Positions 14,001-26,250 of a DNA stretch of 64,000 nucleotides are shown one piece after another. The stretch's first letter is position 1, and each line of letters begins with the position of its first letter. The DNA comes from Nymphaea colorata. Its lineage: Eukaryota > Streptophyta > Magnoliopsida > Nymphaeales > Nymphaeaceae. The notes beneath the pieces were generated by a model. That model had not been told where the DNA came from. It searched no databases and worked only from the letters and a program-made list of their open reading frames with translations. Made by a program: the position numbers and the translations under genes. The stretch covers positions 21,540,242-21,604,241 of the forward strand of contig NC_045141.1 in assembly GCF_008831285.2 (NCBI RefSeq), read 5' to 3'.

Positions 14001-15757
14001 GGAAGTTGTTAGGGGACTTTTAAGTGTAAAAGGTTCCTTGGGTTAGAAAATGAGGTAGAGGCTATATTGTCTTGGAAGATAAGACATCACTAGTTGGAGA
14101 GGTGTTAGGTGGATGGTGTAAGGACCAGTTATATGGGTAGTCTAGAAAGTTTGTAAGTATTTTTACGGCTATTATCTCCTAATTGGATTGCACGAATGCT
14201 GCTTTCTACAAATCCAGGAAAGGACCATGAGCAAACTTTGAGTCATAATGTTCTTGCTGTGGTGAATTTCCCACCATAGAGAGCTTTCAAGGAGATAGCG
14301 TAATAGCATCTTTAGGGGCAATTTAGATGATTTTAGGCATGACATATTTCATTTGGCCTCATAACGCTGCAATTTCTTGAAATTGAAAACCTGAATTTCC
14401 TCCAGAATTTTGATTGTAAATATGGCCAGAATTTATGTGGTGCTATGCCAGTTCGTGGCACGTATGTTTCTTCCTTAATACTGCGGAAAGGTGGGCTTTT
14501 GTCAGTATTTTTTCACCACTTGTGCATCTGGTACTTGGATGGAAGAGACAGGCATCCATATTTAGGACATGTCGATTCAAGTGGGCGTTAAATTTGGGCA
14601 TGTGCAAAGGGATAGGGTAGAAAGTGTCTTTGGTCGTGTCACCTCCTGCTGTTAAGCCTGCAAAAGTGTCTGGGCATCTTATAGATTGAACCAGTCCATT
14701 TTTAGTCCAGTGCCAACTACAGCTGATTGAGCCTGCAAAAGTGGTGTGAGCATCTTATAGGTTGTAATGGTGCATGCATACAACCAATGCCTTTGAGTGG
14801 GAGCAAGACAACCAACGAGCAGTTCGCTTTGGAAAGCCATCCCCTGGAGAGCTGAATTCTTTGTAGAAATAGTCGATCCACTGGAAGATACTAAGGCTGA
14901 TTGGGAAAACTAACTAAACAATCTCCCTGTCAATGGAAAAATCAACAAAGTGATCTGGTTGTATGTGAAGGGCTCATACACCCTGGTGGTTTGTCCCCAG
15001 GATCCTTCTAGTTATTGGACTTCTTGATAAAATTGATCCCCATCATCATAAGCTGCAGTATCTGTTCTATCTTCAGTAAGGTCCCTGGGAATGGAAGAAA
15101 TGCTGTTACTACTTACTACTCACCGTTTTCTATTTGAATTCTCCATGGTTGGTGAGCGTCTCTCTTCCCTTGCTGCTGCTTTACAAACTGTGTGAAGGAA
15201 GAGTGGGCAGAAGGGAAATGTCAACCATTTTTTTACAGATGGTGATTAGATGGAATGCTCCTTGAAATCAACAAGCATGTAGCCGTTATTCTTTTTTTTT
15301 CCTTCAATAAGAAAGTGGAAGAGGTCTCCTGGGCTACACTGATATGGCAGAACATTCATTGGAAAGGTTGCTCCCTGTTCTTACATGGATCGATAGGCCA
15401 AACTTTTTGGTGTTTCATTTCGTTTTCCTTTTTAGGGGAACAAAGACATGACCAATAATGGTCACGTTTCCTCTCGTCCTTGCTTTCTTGCTGCCTGTTT
15501 TCAACTCTTATCATTTTCAGGACTCCAAATTTTGAGATGTGGGTAAACATTCTCATGCTAGTGAGCTCAATGATTTTATTGTAGAACAAATAATTTATTA
15601 ATCATGATTTATTTTCTTTCATTTTCCTTTTTGCTCTTGCTTTTTCCTCCATCTTTTACCAGCTTATCCTTTGTTCATCGGCTTATTCTTCGTCAAATAC
15701 CAGCATTTAATTTTAAAGCACAGAATTGGGCCTTTCTCTCTCTCTCTCTCTCTTACG

Positions 15758-15799
<42 letters not shown>

Positions 15800-16882
15800 G
15801 TTTGTGTGTGTGCTCCTCTATGAACAAGCTGGTGTGCATGCATGCAGATTCCTTTTGTATTGCAAGTACGTGCTTACAGTCACCAATGATTTCGTTTTTC
15901 TTTTTTTGCTAGTGCAGCTTTTGACACTAGACTTTCTTCATGCAGTTTATTGAAAGTTTTGAAACTTAACTGATCTGCAATTGGTTTTCACTTTCAGTGC
16001 AAATGATGAGGAAGAAGTTGCTTCATGTGTGAAGGAATTGAATGCGCCAAATTTCTATCCCACTATGGTGTCTCTCTGGGTCACAGATTCTTTTGAGCGA
16101 AAGAACATAGAGAGAGACCGTTTAACAAAATTACTTGTTTCTCTCTGCAAATCAAGGAACCATTTGCTGAGTCAACGGCAGCTCATCAATGGGTATGTGT
16201 TCTGCTTTGGTAGTAGAAGTTGGGTAGAAAACGGTTGAGTTTATACTCCACGATTTGGTCTCCTTGCTGGCCTGACTTCTTCAATGAGCTTTTGTGGTGG
16301 CTTATTGCTTGAGCTTCTCATATTCCAAGCATCACTGCCTTTTTAGAGTCCCAACTTCATTCGAGCCTCTTGATCTTTGAAATGATAAGACTTTTTGAAC
16401 ATGGGTGTGCAAATAGTGGTGATAGTTCTTGCACCCTCAGGTTCTAGGACCTGAGCGACATGCATAAAACTGCGTCTCAAAGCCCTTAAATAATTTTTCC
16501 TGAATATTTCATGCTTTGTTCAATTTATGTCTGATGCACTTCTATTTCCAGGTTCGAGTCTGTCTTTGCTACCTTGCCCGATGCAATATATGATGCGCCT
16601 AAAGCACCTGAATTCCTTGGTGGCATTCTTGCAAAGGTGATTTTAGAAAACATTATTAGTCTAAAGGATGTAGGAAGATTGATACATGAAGGAGGTGAGG
16701 AGCCTGGTAGCCTTACGGAATCTGGAATCGCATCAGACGTCCTTGGTAGTATTCTGGAGGTTATAAAGGAGGAGAAAGGTGATACTTTGTTGAAAGACAT
16801 CCGCAAAAATTCTGAGATTCGACTGGAGGAATTCCTCCCTCCGGACCCTAGAAAGCAGGCGAAGCTCATAGCCTTTATTTAG
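2082..16882 (+). CDS. EIF4G: Eukaryotic translation initiation factor 4G (eIF4G), 9 exons
   Basis: Cytosolic scaffold of the cap-binding complex; the family links eIF4E, eIF4A, eIF3 and poly(A)-binding protein for mRNA recruitment. Coding exons: 2082-2278, 3698-3831, 3991-4128, 7922-7989, 8094-8150, 8263-9837, 9936-13270, 15998-16192, 16552-16882, all GT-AG, joining to 2009 codons plus stop. The N-terminus (MSLNQSR) and the junction giving NRSFKK match the plant family. Visible features: Ser run near residue 50; Gln-rich stretch about 214-230; plant-conserved KITDPKTHEELRLD near 394; eIF4E-binding motif YTRDFLM (Y-x4-L-hydrophobic) at about 1187; MIF4G domain about 1375-1600, starting at LNKLTPQNFEKLFGQV; MA3 domain from about 1816, split over the last three exons. 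It is somewhat longer than I recall for family members (about 1700-1800 aa), mainly from the low-complexity middle. It is full-length eIF4G, not the shorter eIFiso4G. Introns 3 and 7 are large and carry repeat relics. Confidence 0.96.
2279..3697 (+). other. eIF4G intron 1
   Basis: T-rich intron of about 1.4 kb between exons 1 and 2. The donor splits an AG|T Ser codon, which restores the conserved NRSFKK sequence. It contains a 104-bp tandem duplication at 2741-2948. No other gene is seen. Confidence 0.8.
2741..2948. repeat. 104-bp tandem duplication inside eIF4G intron 1
   Basis: Unit 1 covers 2741-2844 and unit 2 covers 2845-2948. Both start GAGAAATTTCTTT, contain TTCTTGTGGAT and TTTTTACTTCAATTACCT, and end TTCTCATG. 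I see only a handful of substitutions between the copies, so the duplication is fairly recent. The two short frames over it, in different registers, are by-products of the repeat. Confidence 0.92.
4129..7921 (+). other. eIF4G intron 3 (3.8 kb) with transposon-like relics
   Basis: The donor follows CCATCAG and the acceptor is TACAG before GAGATGCC. Bases 4800-5110 are very AT-rich. Bases 6225-6420 repeat ACTAGTTG/CTAG motifs. From about 6718 to 7120 there is a stretch beginning TAGGGCTGCACATAAGCT with many TTGAGCTCGAG-like words; similar fragments lie at 40147 and 50355. No open frame with recognisable coding content was seen. Confidence 0.65.
6718..7120. mobile_element. Fragment of a hAT-like non-autonomous element (GAGCTCGAG-rich family)
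   Basis: The left edge TAGGGCTGCACATAAGCT looks like the terminal sequence of a common class of plant hAT-like MITEs whose bodies are full of GAGCT/CTCGAG words; these occur throughout the stretch. I could not find a matching right terminus or target duplication, so the boundaries are approximate and the copy is probably truncated or decayed. Confidence 0.35.
13271..15997 (+). other. eIF4G intron 7 (2.7 kb)
   Basis: It separates the two parts of the MA3 domain; the AG|T junction gives KEFYRS followed by ANDEEE-type sequence in frame. It holds CTAGG-rich degenerate repeats at 13555-13790, an imperfect direct repeat (GCCTGCAAAAGTG... at about 14658 and 14730) and a (CT)n(TA)n microsatellite near 15734-15794. 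No gene is seen inside it. Confidence 0.7.
15734..15794. repeat. Compound (CT)n-(TA)n microsatellite
   Basis: About ten CT units are followed after a short spacer by about eighteen TA units, within eIF4G intron 7, about 200 bases before exon 8. It is probably length-polymorphic. Confidence 0.95.
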
Positions 16883-17188
16883 AAGCATATGCTATGTATA
16901 CTCGCCCCTGCCTAGTTGTTAGGGTGCTACGATTTGCAGTTATCATCTTGTTCATGGCTCTATATATTAAGTCTTTTTGGCATATCTTGTTCTTCTGTTA
17001 GCTTATTCATTGTCTCCATGAATTGTGCACTTGAGGTAATCACTAGCTGATTTTGAGGCCAGCTAAGCTTGAATACAGTTTTGAGTCCATGATTACAAAT
17101 GATGCGGATTTTATTGTCGCCTTTGGGTAATGCTTATTGGGCAAATAATTAATGCCTGTGGAAGGACCGTAGAAACTAGCTCTGTTTC

Positions 17189-17212
17189 AATAAAACCCTC
17201 TAAACCAATAAA
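17189..17212 (+). terminator. Candidate polyadenylation signals of eIF4G
   Basis: Two AATAAA hexamers, at 17189-17194 and 17207-17212, lie about 310-330 bases after the eIF4G stop codon in a T-rich context. The distance suits a plant 3' UTR. Cleavage sites cannot be placed without transcript data. Confidence 0.45.
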
Positions 17213-19229
17213 ATGTAACAAACTATGTGTTCGACAAATCTGCGTGATACTTGTTTGTTAAGGCTAATGTCATATTTATGATAATGCTTGTTACGAGAGA
17301 CTGGGTCCATCCCCATTGATATCAGCTTTTAGTTGCATCGCCTTGAGTGAACGTCCCTAGTATGAACAGCATTTCTTTGTTCTCATTTTTGTACGTGACA
17401 ATGAAACCTGGTCAATCCATGTACATTATTGTTGTATTCCGTTTGTCACGGTTCACAAATTGTGTCCTCTGGCCGTTGATCGGACCCTTTTTTTTTCTCC
17501 CTTTTGTATGAAGATTTTATTTTATTTTTTTATCAGTTTCTCATGCAGATTTTCAGGTCCTTGTTTATTTCCAAGTGTGAAGAAAAACCATGAAGTCTTT
17601 GTCACCAGCTGGCATCATACGATCGAACTCAAAACCTCGAGTGGGGTCGTGGTAGTTTATTGGTAATTTTGTGTAGTGCTTCTGCCCGATACATTCAACC
17701 TTCTTACTATCATTAAATTGTATAAGATTATATAAATCCTTTTTTACTCTTGAGTGATCAGAGATGGAAGAAGTACTTGGAAGTCCCTTTGTTCTCATGC
17801 CTTTACACAAAAGGACTGCACGCCGTTGACTTTATATAATGGTTTTGATTAGTAAACACCCCATTCTGTTCGTGTATGCACTCCTGCAGTATGGAGCTGC
17901 TGTGGGGATTATATATACAATCTTGAAAAATCAATGTTGTCGGAACTATATATATATATATATATATAACTTACATCCAATGATATGGTTTAAAAATATA
18001 ATTTCTATCAAATAAATTGCATGATTTGAAATATCATTTCATGTTTTCTAACAAGTCTTCCAGCTATGCTTTTCACAAAATGAGCATTGTCCGATCTTAA
18101 GTACTCATACAAGCTCATTCGATGATTGGTCGACATGGCCCGCCTTTATACAGATCTTTTCATAAATCGGTAGGACGACACTGATCTGGACAAAGCGACA
18201 TCTTGGTTGGCGAGTTCTCATGCACTCTGTTCGGTAACTTTGGACTTTTTGCACGACATGGTTCCTCGATGATGATCTCTGAGAGCAGACATGTTTGAGC
18301 CAATTCTCTTTCGGAATGATGTGACCCTTCAACTGGATCGAATGCCAATGCATGTCGAAGTCTGTCTGTCTTCACCATGCAAGATGAACACAGCGACCGT
18401 TTGGTCCTGCTACGCGAGAGGAAGTCATTTTTCAGGACGCCCGGATATCTCTTGTTCCCAATGTTTTCATGACTTCTGGGTACTGATCGGTTATTTATGA
18501 AACTCAAAGTGGGTTGAGCTTTGCAAATGTAAAGTTGGAGAGAAATTTCACATAAGCTTTTCGCTTACAAACTCAAAGTTACCGATAACAACTTCCTCCA
18601 CTTGATTAGGGAATCATATTAAGAGCTTGAAGTTGAGAAGAGCTCCACGGGTGCACTTTTAGGTATAAATTTGGGGTGTATGTCTAATCCCAACGGACCT
18701 TTAGGTATTAAAAGTAGAGAGGGACTCCAGTCACACTCTAGACGGGAAAAAACCTTTTCCCAGTAGAAAGTTGTATTCGTTGCTGTTAATACCAACCAGG
18801 GTTTTTCATTTTACTAACGGAAACCTGGACCTGAACTTTTGGATTTTAAGCTAGTGTGCTGATTGCTCTGGCTTTTACGGTCTACGAGGCTCTACCATGA
18901 ATTGCGTTAACTGTTGTTGTGCTGCTCACTACACCAACCCATCTGGGTCTCCTGAGTTGCAATCACTGTGGTGAACATGTAGAGGACCGTCTGTGCGCAT
19001 TTATTCAGGGCTTTCCAACAGCATGGTAGCCGACTGCTTTTTTCCATGTCTAAATAGGGAGCAGACATGGAGGTGGATTTCCTCATCAACCTCTCTAAAA
19101 CTTGCTTGCGTGTGGATTTACACTGCGTATTTAAGAGAGAGAGAGAGAGAGAGGGGAAGAGGGGAGACGGACAACACAACCCCGTCACTTGAGCCACTTA
19201 ACGCAACTCCTCAGCCCCCACACTCATTG

Positions 19230-19290
19230 CCAATTAGAGTGTGTGTGTATATATATATATATATCATTGTCAATTAGAGAGAGAAAGAGA

Positions 19291-19324
<34 letters not shown>
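19230..19324. repeat. Duplicated GTGTGTATATATA microsatellite block
   Basis: The word CAATTAGAG followed by a (GT)n(TA)n tract occurs twice, around 19231-19264 and 19270-19324. The second copy has an extra GA-rich insert and a longer TA run. A simple local duplication explains it. Confidence 0.85.
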
Positions 19325-19326
<2 letters not shown>

Positions 19327-20259
19327 TGTATTACCATGTGCATAGTAGCATTTTGATTGAGCGCTCTTGTGCCGAAAATGAACAGGGCTAAGCAATATGC
19401 TGAAGCATCGACATGAGAGTATTCTGCCATAGAGTAGAACACCCGCATGAGCAAGTTTGGACTGAGCAGCAGCGAGAATGTCGGCTTGAGTAACACAAAC
19501 ATTGGTGAGATCCAAAATGCACCGAAGACATAAGGGTTCCTCAGCAAGATTTGTCCATGGATGTTGAGTTAGTGCTTAAGATCAGGCCAAAAGATAGAGT
19601 CGATGAATAACAAGTGAATATTCCCGTACTACCCCTCATGGGTCCCTAGAGAGGAGGAGGCTAGGTTAAATAGCGTATCATGCACTAAGTATTCATGATT
19701 GATTATATTCTTCGGAATGATTCTTTGATTTGAATATATGAACCAACCATTCCCTACAAAAGAGATGAATCTCAGCTAAAATTATGAGCACAAGCATCTC
19801 TCTCTCTCTCTCATGTTTAGTGGATCGAGGAAACAATCAATTCTATCGAGAAGCATTCGACATAATAAATAATGAACACTGCATACTGTTCGTTACTTTT
19901 TTGTCTTGTACAAAAGAAGCACTACATTGTGATTCTTACTAGGTGTGCTCATATGACTCAAGAAAAAAAAAAAACTATACAGACCCTTTTTGAATAACTG
20001 AAAATAATAAAGTTCCGTTCCTCAAAATGTTAAGACAACTTCTATTACAGCGCACCCGTAAGAAATATATCATAATCGAACAACTTAAGCATCAGGTACC
20101 AGTGAATGGGCACATTAAAATAATTTGGTCTAGAATATTTGGCAAAAGAACGGGGGCAGAATCCAATAAAGATCGCAGTTAGACAAACGAATTTACAGAA
20201 AGCATACCTCTGAGTAGATACAATCATAAAGTCGGATCTACGTAAACAAAATGTCCAAC

Positions 20260-23200
20260 TTAGAGGTAGAATGGCTTCGAGTACACATCAAACATTTCAT
20301 TTGAAGTCAGCTGCGGCTCCTGCGTCAGGAAAAGAAAGGACATAATCCCAGAGAAAAGCTAAAATCTGGCGAGAAAATCTGCAAATAAATCTTATAGTCA
20401 TATGTTATCACCTGTGTAAGCCCACCACCTCCGCTGTCACCAGTCAAAAGCATAGTGAGGAGGGATGAGACAGGACCACCACCACTTCCTACATCTGTGT
20501 TACGTATTGTGGTTCGCATTGCATTCAATAGGTTGCCATATGTTGTTCCAGCACCACGCTCAATGGCTTGAATAAAACAGAATGTCATGGCACCTGTAGA
20601 AGTGATTCTGGAGAGCGCCTACAACCACAGATATGCCCTGGTAAGTCCACGATTTGCCAAACATATAACCAGAGATGCATCACAAAACATGTGGGTCAAA
20701 GAACAAATGAATATATATAACAAATATACTGACCAAAAATTGCAAGTCAAATAAAGCTTAACTGGAAAAACACAACATACGGAATAAATGAAAGCTGCAA
20801 CAATAGTTTCTGCCCCTTAATGTCCAAGAACATGCTACTACAGGCGTCCATATACACAGGAAAAGTTGATATACGTGGAATAAACAAGCTTCAGTTGCAT
20901 GCAGTATGAATTTATATAGCCTATAACTAAACATTTCTAGCACAAAATCGAACTTCAGAAAGCATGCATTCCAAGATAATCTTAGGTTTCTTACAACGTT
21001 CTTGCTTATAAAATGTAATTGCTTCGCTACTAGTAGTCAACTTTCCTGCAAAGGACTCAAAATTTTGATTTTGCCAACAAAATGGTACACATGGAAGCTA
21101 AATGAAACAGTGTGGGCAAAAAATTTTGGACATAGGGATATCCTCCATTCAAAGTAGGTACACGCATTGACCAAAAAAGCCCTTTCAAATTACTAGCCTC
21201 TGTTTCAGAAAATGAAGGATTTTGGGAGATAAAACTCAATTCATCAGTATGAGCTCCGGTCATTGTTGACAGAGTGCTTATATTGTTACATGTGTCTATG
21301 CAGACATGTCAAGATGATAGAAGGGTTTTGTTATGTACATAAAGTAGGCAAACCCTAATTCCATAGGATAAAGGTAAAAGCAGCTTATGGGAGTGTTCAT
21401 GCCAAATAAGGCCTACAATATATTCGATAGAGTAACATTATGATCATGGAAATAAACAAAAAGACAGTCAAGATTAAGTTAGGCCAAAACAATATTAGGA
21501 CTTGGATAATCCTATAAGGGAATATGAAACAAAAATTAGCCATTATCTAGCTTAATCAGTTTCTATGGAAATTTAGCTCAAACAGAAAACTCTGAATCAT
21601 CAAATTAAGTGAGGCTATAAAGAAAACAAGCTTTCTAGGCTCAAAATGGGCTCAGAAAAGCTATGGAATTCAAAAGAACAAATGAGGAGTGGTGAAGAGT
21701 GGTGCTGCAAACAGTTTTGGGACCTCTCATCTATAGGGGCAGACTTTTATGCACAAACCTTAGGTTCATGAGCATAAATGGGAAAAACGTAGCTCAATTT
21801 GCTCGTCTGTACAATGGTGATTTTTGATAGGGTTTGTGCTTGAACTTCACTTGAGGTATGTGCATGAACCAAAAACAGTGTTGCATTTTCGAAAATCACA
21901 TCTGCAATAGATTGTGCAAGAAATTTAGGGTTTAGAGATGCAGTCTTGTAGCCTGTTCCAATTTTTCAAACCAAAAACTCATGTCCTGTTGTCAGACAAC
22001 TGTTCTGCATGAGTTTGCAGCAGAATCCTGGAGTTTGCATGAAAAGTATTAGAGTTTGTGTCTGAAAGTGTTAGAATTGCATTAGAACCACATAAGTTCG
22101 TGGGAGATGTTGATATTTGTTGAAGTACAGAGGAAATAACTTGATATGAAGTGTTAGAATTGCTTTAGATCCACATAAGTTTGTGAGAGATGTTGATATT
22201 TTGTTGAAGCACAAAGGAAACAACTTTGATATGCTATTTAGACTTTGAGTGAGATGTTTTACTGTAAAAGCTTTGCTGCAGAAAGAGGCAGTCAAAATTG
22301 GCGTTTTTATAGGCAATAAAACAAAGGAAGAATTATGAAAGAAAAAGAATTACCGAAGTATCTGCAGAGGTTTGATTATCATCACAGCCACTAATTGAAA
22401 TGGCTTCGCCACCATTTGTTCCTTTCCAGACACCCGATCGAGGGCGATGGTCCTCCCATACATACTGTCCAGTTCTACACACATGAAAAAGGAAAAAGCA
22501 CTCATCAAGGCAGTTATTGGTAGCTGTTAGCATCACAAACCAATGTTTTTTCATAGGCTCAACTATGCAAGTTCATAAAGGGAGCATACCCACCCAACCA
22601 TCAAGAGAAACAAACATATACTGATTGTTGTGTTTTAGGCTTTTAGCATTTCAAAGCCATAACCAGGGAAAGCAGGAGTCTCAAGAAGGGGTGTGTGTGG
22701 TTACATATTTTATTTGTTTGTTTATTTACTCACTGGGTGTAAATCCATTTTAGAATCTATTATCTCAAAAAGAAAGGAAGACCACAGGTAGCCAAGTTTA
22801 GGTTCCAACTAAATTACTAATTAAACCAAAGCTATGTCCAGGATCAATAGATTATAGTCCAGACTTAGCTTGGTTTGAGCATCGATCCCTCGAGTTCAAA
22901 ACCTAGTCAAATCTGAAAATCAAGTATGAGTTCACAGAAAAACATAACAAGGTTCAACAAATGAGATAAAGGACATTATGGAGAAAGAAGAAAAGGCCAG
23001 ATAGTTACAGATAATACAAGTAAATGCTATCTGCATAGATGTTAATGAATTACCTGCCCATCCTACAAAGGTAAGGTAAATCCAAGACGGTCCCACTGTG
23101 ACAAGCATCAATAAGTGCATGAAGTCTAGCACCACGAGGAAGTGGTCTGACAAGTGTTTCATTAATTTCATCATCAACAATCATTCCTTGTGTTTCAAAG

Positions 23201-25947
23201 TCCAAAGGAAGAAGTGTTTCATCGTATCCATCTACTTCATCACCATTATAGTTGCGTTGCTGTGAACCATGTCCTGAATAATGAAATACCAAGGAATCTC
23301 CTGGTTGACAGCCTTGCACAAGCCAATATATTGCCATCCGAATGTTATGCTTGGTTGGCCTTTTAAAAGGATCAGTTTCTTCTTCTGTAAAAGATTAATT
23401 GAGAAAAGGGGTCGACCACAAACAGTAAGTTACACCCAAAACCATCTCAAGCACCTAGAGTATTTAATTCAATCTATCATATGTAAGACCAAGAAACCAA
23501 CAAAGGAAAGAGGAAGCATCTTTGTTCACAAAAGCTCCGTCTAAAACTCCATGTTGTTCATCAAGAGAAATACAGAATGACTTTTTAATCAAAGCGTAAG
23601 TACGAAATTGAATCTCCAAAAGAAGAAACAATCCTTGGATCATGTTTACCATGATTCAATTTCTAAAATTTTCTCTCAAAAGCCAAAGACTTGAATATGG
23701 CAGCTTGATAAACAAATCGATCTAAACACACCCACAAACATTAGATCTGAGTTCCAACATTCAATGGATCAATACACAAACAAGAGCTTGCATTCCATTA
23801 TGACATCATGGTGAGAATCTCTCTCTCTCTCTCCCCCCTCCCCTCTTCTCTCTCTCTCACAGAGGCATCTGGTGGTCATCTAATGGTTCCACCAGATCTT
23901 AGTGATTTTTCACAAATCTGACCACACAATTGGTATGAATGTGTAAATCTATGAGATTCAGAAAAAAGAATACTACAACCATATGTGTAAATTGGATATA
24001 AAAAATTAAAAAATCAGCAGTCTTAGGTTTTCCGGTTCATAAAATCTGATTTATGCATTAAAAAGAAAAAATTCTTTTTTGTTATCTACACATTTTTACC
24101 ATATCGACATGGTTAGTCTTCTAAGAAAACCTGCAAAACGGCTGAAAAGCCCATATCTTAGACAACCAAATCTAGTTCCCCTATATGTGTGTGTATGTGT
24201 GCTCCTGGTGGCTGGTGCATCTACTTCTCTTTTTAGGCCATCACATCTAACTAGATATGGGAGGGAAAGAGAGAGAGAATTAATTTAAACCAGTAAAGAA
24301 AAACAAATAAGTGAATGATTATCTTTCCAAAAAGAAGAGAACTCCCTCTTTTCAAGAGTCTCTCTCTCTCTCTCTCAAACACACATTTTCACATGTAACC
24401 AGATGGACGCTGATAATCATGAACTAGTAGACTGGGTGTTGAAAATTAATTAACATCTCATTTGGTTCAAATATTAGTAGATCTGCATCAATATCTACAA
24501 CATTTTTCTCCAAGGAACTCTGATATGAACAAAATCTGACTGTAGAATTGTACTAGAGTTTGAAATCTGTGTCTTCATATAGGGATTTAATCAAAATTAG
24601 TAAAAGCATGCTTTCATATAAAATATACTGTTAGCCAGATCTTGATCCAAAGTTGAATCAGATTCCACTCAAACTGTGTCGCAGAAACCTGAATCTAATG
24701 TCAATGAATTATCGGATTTCGGTTTAATGATCTAAAGTTAGAAGTTGGACGGAATCAGATACCCAAATATATCATATCTATTGTAGCCCCAGGACAAACT
24801 TAGTAGGTCGTGACACAGGGAGAAAGACACATCAGGTCTGAATAGCAATAAAATGCACTATGCCAGCTCCAGCGAAGCACATGGAACGGATGCTATTGTA
24901 GGAGTGCAATACATACAAGAAGTGAAATGGAGCAGTGAAAACATGGGTCCACCTGACATAATGCATGTTATGATATGTCAACATTTATCAGAAGTTACAA
25001 ACAGGGGCAGAGCTAGGGGCACCTGCCCCCCTCTACCCCTCCCCTGGTTTTCAGAGAATCAATATAGCCCTGTAAAAATTTTGAGAAATACTCTTTTTCC
25101 CCTTACCAAATTTTAAAAAATGCACCTTCCCCTCCTAGTGATGCAGAACGAGCTATCAAAATTCAATCGCGAATCCCCCCCTAAAAAGGCCATACTTTCT
25201 CATTCAATTCAAATAAAAATGTCAGTAGCATGCTTGACTCGGTTCACCCAATTGAATTCGTCCGTCCGCTCGTTTGGAAATTCAGGTTCTTCCCAAACAC
25301 GCTCAATGCAACATCTCAGAGATGTTCCTAATAGCGATCTTTGGCCCATCATCAACATACCGCAGAAGCAAAGCACGAAAAAGGCGCTAAGTTTCTAAAC
25401 AGTTCTTCTCTCCAAACTTCTACCCATCAAAAATTACATAGGAATTCCAATACCTAAAAGCTCCGTACCCCTACAGAATTCGAACTCTAACGATCAAGGT
25501 TTTCTGAACAAAAAATCGATCAACAATCAGTAACCACCCAATCAACAAGAACACCAAAAGATTTATCAAGGGAGAAAGAGAGGCACCGGTAAGCATGATA
25601 ATGGAAGACTCTGGGAAGTGGAACCGGTTGATGAGAAGGTACTTCATGCACTTGGCGTCATTAATGCATCCCTTGAGCTCGTGGCGCGAGTAGCGGTACG
25701 AGATGCCACAGATGACCGCCTTCTTCCTCCCGTGCGCGGAAGGCGGCGTCGGCGCATAGTGCGAGGGGCCAAAAGTGGCTGCTGGTGGCGGTGGAGGTGT
25801 CGCGGGCCAGGTGGAGGAAGGAGGAGGTAGGGATCTGGGGTCGGCTATGTGGGTGACGGCGCGGCAGATGGCGCACCTGATGGACCGCGCGCCAGAGGGC
25901 AGCTGCAGTGGAGTCCTGCAGCTGGAGCAGTTCACCAGCATCATCAT
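20260..25947 (-). CDS. MC1: Type I metacaspase with LSD1-type zinc finger, 5 exons
   Basis: Cysteine protease of the plant type I metacaspase group, whose members cleave after Arg/Lys and act in cell-death control and proteostasis. Exons on the minus strand: 25947-25587, 23384-23054, 22474-22354, 20618-20412, 20319-20260, joining to 359 aa. Visible features: LSD1-like zinc finger with Cys 7, 10, 25 and 28; Pro-rich linker about 39-72; p20 domain from GRKKAVICGISY; catalytic His in HYSGHGSQ at about residue 159; catalytic Cys in DACHSGT at about 215; p10-like end with AMTFCFIQAIE and the C-terminal DVYSKPF. Length is normal for the group. The start is the first of three consecutive ATG codons directly before LVNCSSC. 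By recalled similarity it is closest to the Arabidopsis MC1 protein, so the symbol is a best guess within MC1-MC3. Confidence 0.95.
20619..22353 (-). other. Metacaspase intron 3
   Basis: A 1.7 kb intron between the exon ending SADTS and the exon starting ALSRITSTGAM; the junction falls between whole codons. It contains an approximately 83-bp tandem duplication at 22068-22236. Nothing else gene-like is seen. Confidence 0.8.
22068..22236. repeat. Tandem duplication (about 83 bp) in metacaspase intron 3
   Basis: Unit 1 starts at 22068 and unit 2 at 22151, both with GTGTTAGAATTGC. They share CCACATAAGTT and GAGATGTTGATATTT, then a GTTGAAG-[T/C]ACA segment, with scattered substitutions and a few indels. 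It is older than the duplication in eIF4G intron 1. Confidence 0.88.
23385..25586 (-). other. Metacaspase intron 1
   Basis: A 2.2 kb intron after the exon ending IIMLT; the split codon restores LTEEETDPFKRPTKHN. It holds (CT)n runs near 23819-23858 and 24359-24377 and a copy of the dispersed GGGGCAGAGC repeat at about 25004-25138. No gene is seen. Confidence 0.75.
25004..25138 (+). repeat. Dispersed GGGGCAGAGCY repeat, copy in metacaspase intron 1
   Basis: It opens with GGGGCAGAGCTAGGGGCA, followed by C-rich and then AT-rich sequence with AAATTTT words and a second pyrimidine-rich edge. The opening and layout resemble the copies at 38617, 55674, 56768-56935 and 58417. The element class is unknown to me; it may be a decayed terminal part of a larger transposon. 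Confidence 0.45.
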
Positions 25948-25949
25948 CT

Positions 25950-26250
25950 CCCTCTCTCTCTCTCTCTGTCACTTAACTTGGCAGTTCCTCCTGAAAGCGA
26001 TCTTGCTGTTGCGTGATCAAATCTTCTTCGTTGCCCTTCCGCTGAAAGATGGGAGCGATGGTGGTGGTGATGGCCGAGTTGGGAATCAAAAAGAGGAAGA
26101 GGAAGCAGCAACAGCGTTTCTTGCCCGCGTTGGGTTGGTTGACGTTGACGAAAAAGAAGAAAGAGAAAAGTGGCGCACCTCCCACAGCAGACGGTGTGAG
26201 CGAGAGAAAGGTTGACCAACTCGGCAGTCCCTCTCTCTCTCTCTCTCTCC
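25950..26250 (-). promoter_or_regulatory. GA-repeat promoter / leader region of the metacaspase
   Basis: On the coding strand this stretch carries two GA-repeat runs within 300 bases of the start codon. GA repeats in plant promoters are known targets of BBR/BPC GAGA-binding proteins. Binding here is inference. Confidence 0.4.

Larger units (their letters stand above)
16883..20259. other. Convergent intergenic region between eIF4G and the metacaspase
   Basis: It holds the 3' UTRs of two tail-to-tail genes. Besides the candidate eIF4G poly(A) signals there are (TA)n runs at 17947-17968, 19248-19264 and 19296-19324 and a (GA)n run at about 19134-19154. The 19230-19324 stretch is a duplicated CAATTAGAG...GTGTGTATATA block. 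Short frames here are not supported as genes. Confidence 0.6.

Noticed and set aside
17600-17690. tRNA or SINE on the minus strand, from a GAGTTCGATCG box B-like word
   Set aside because: No acceptable box A lies at tRNA distance upstream and no cloverleaf can be drawn.
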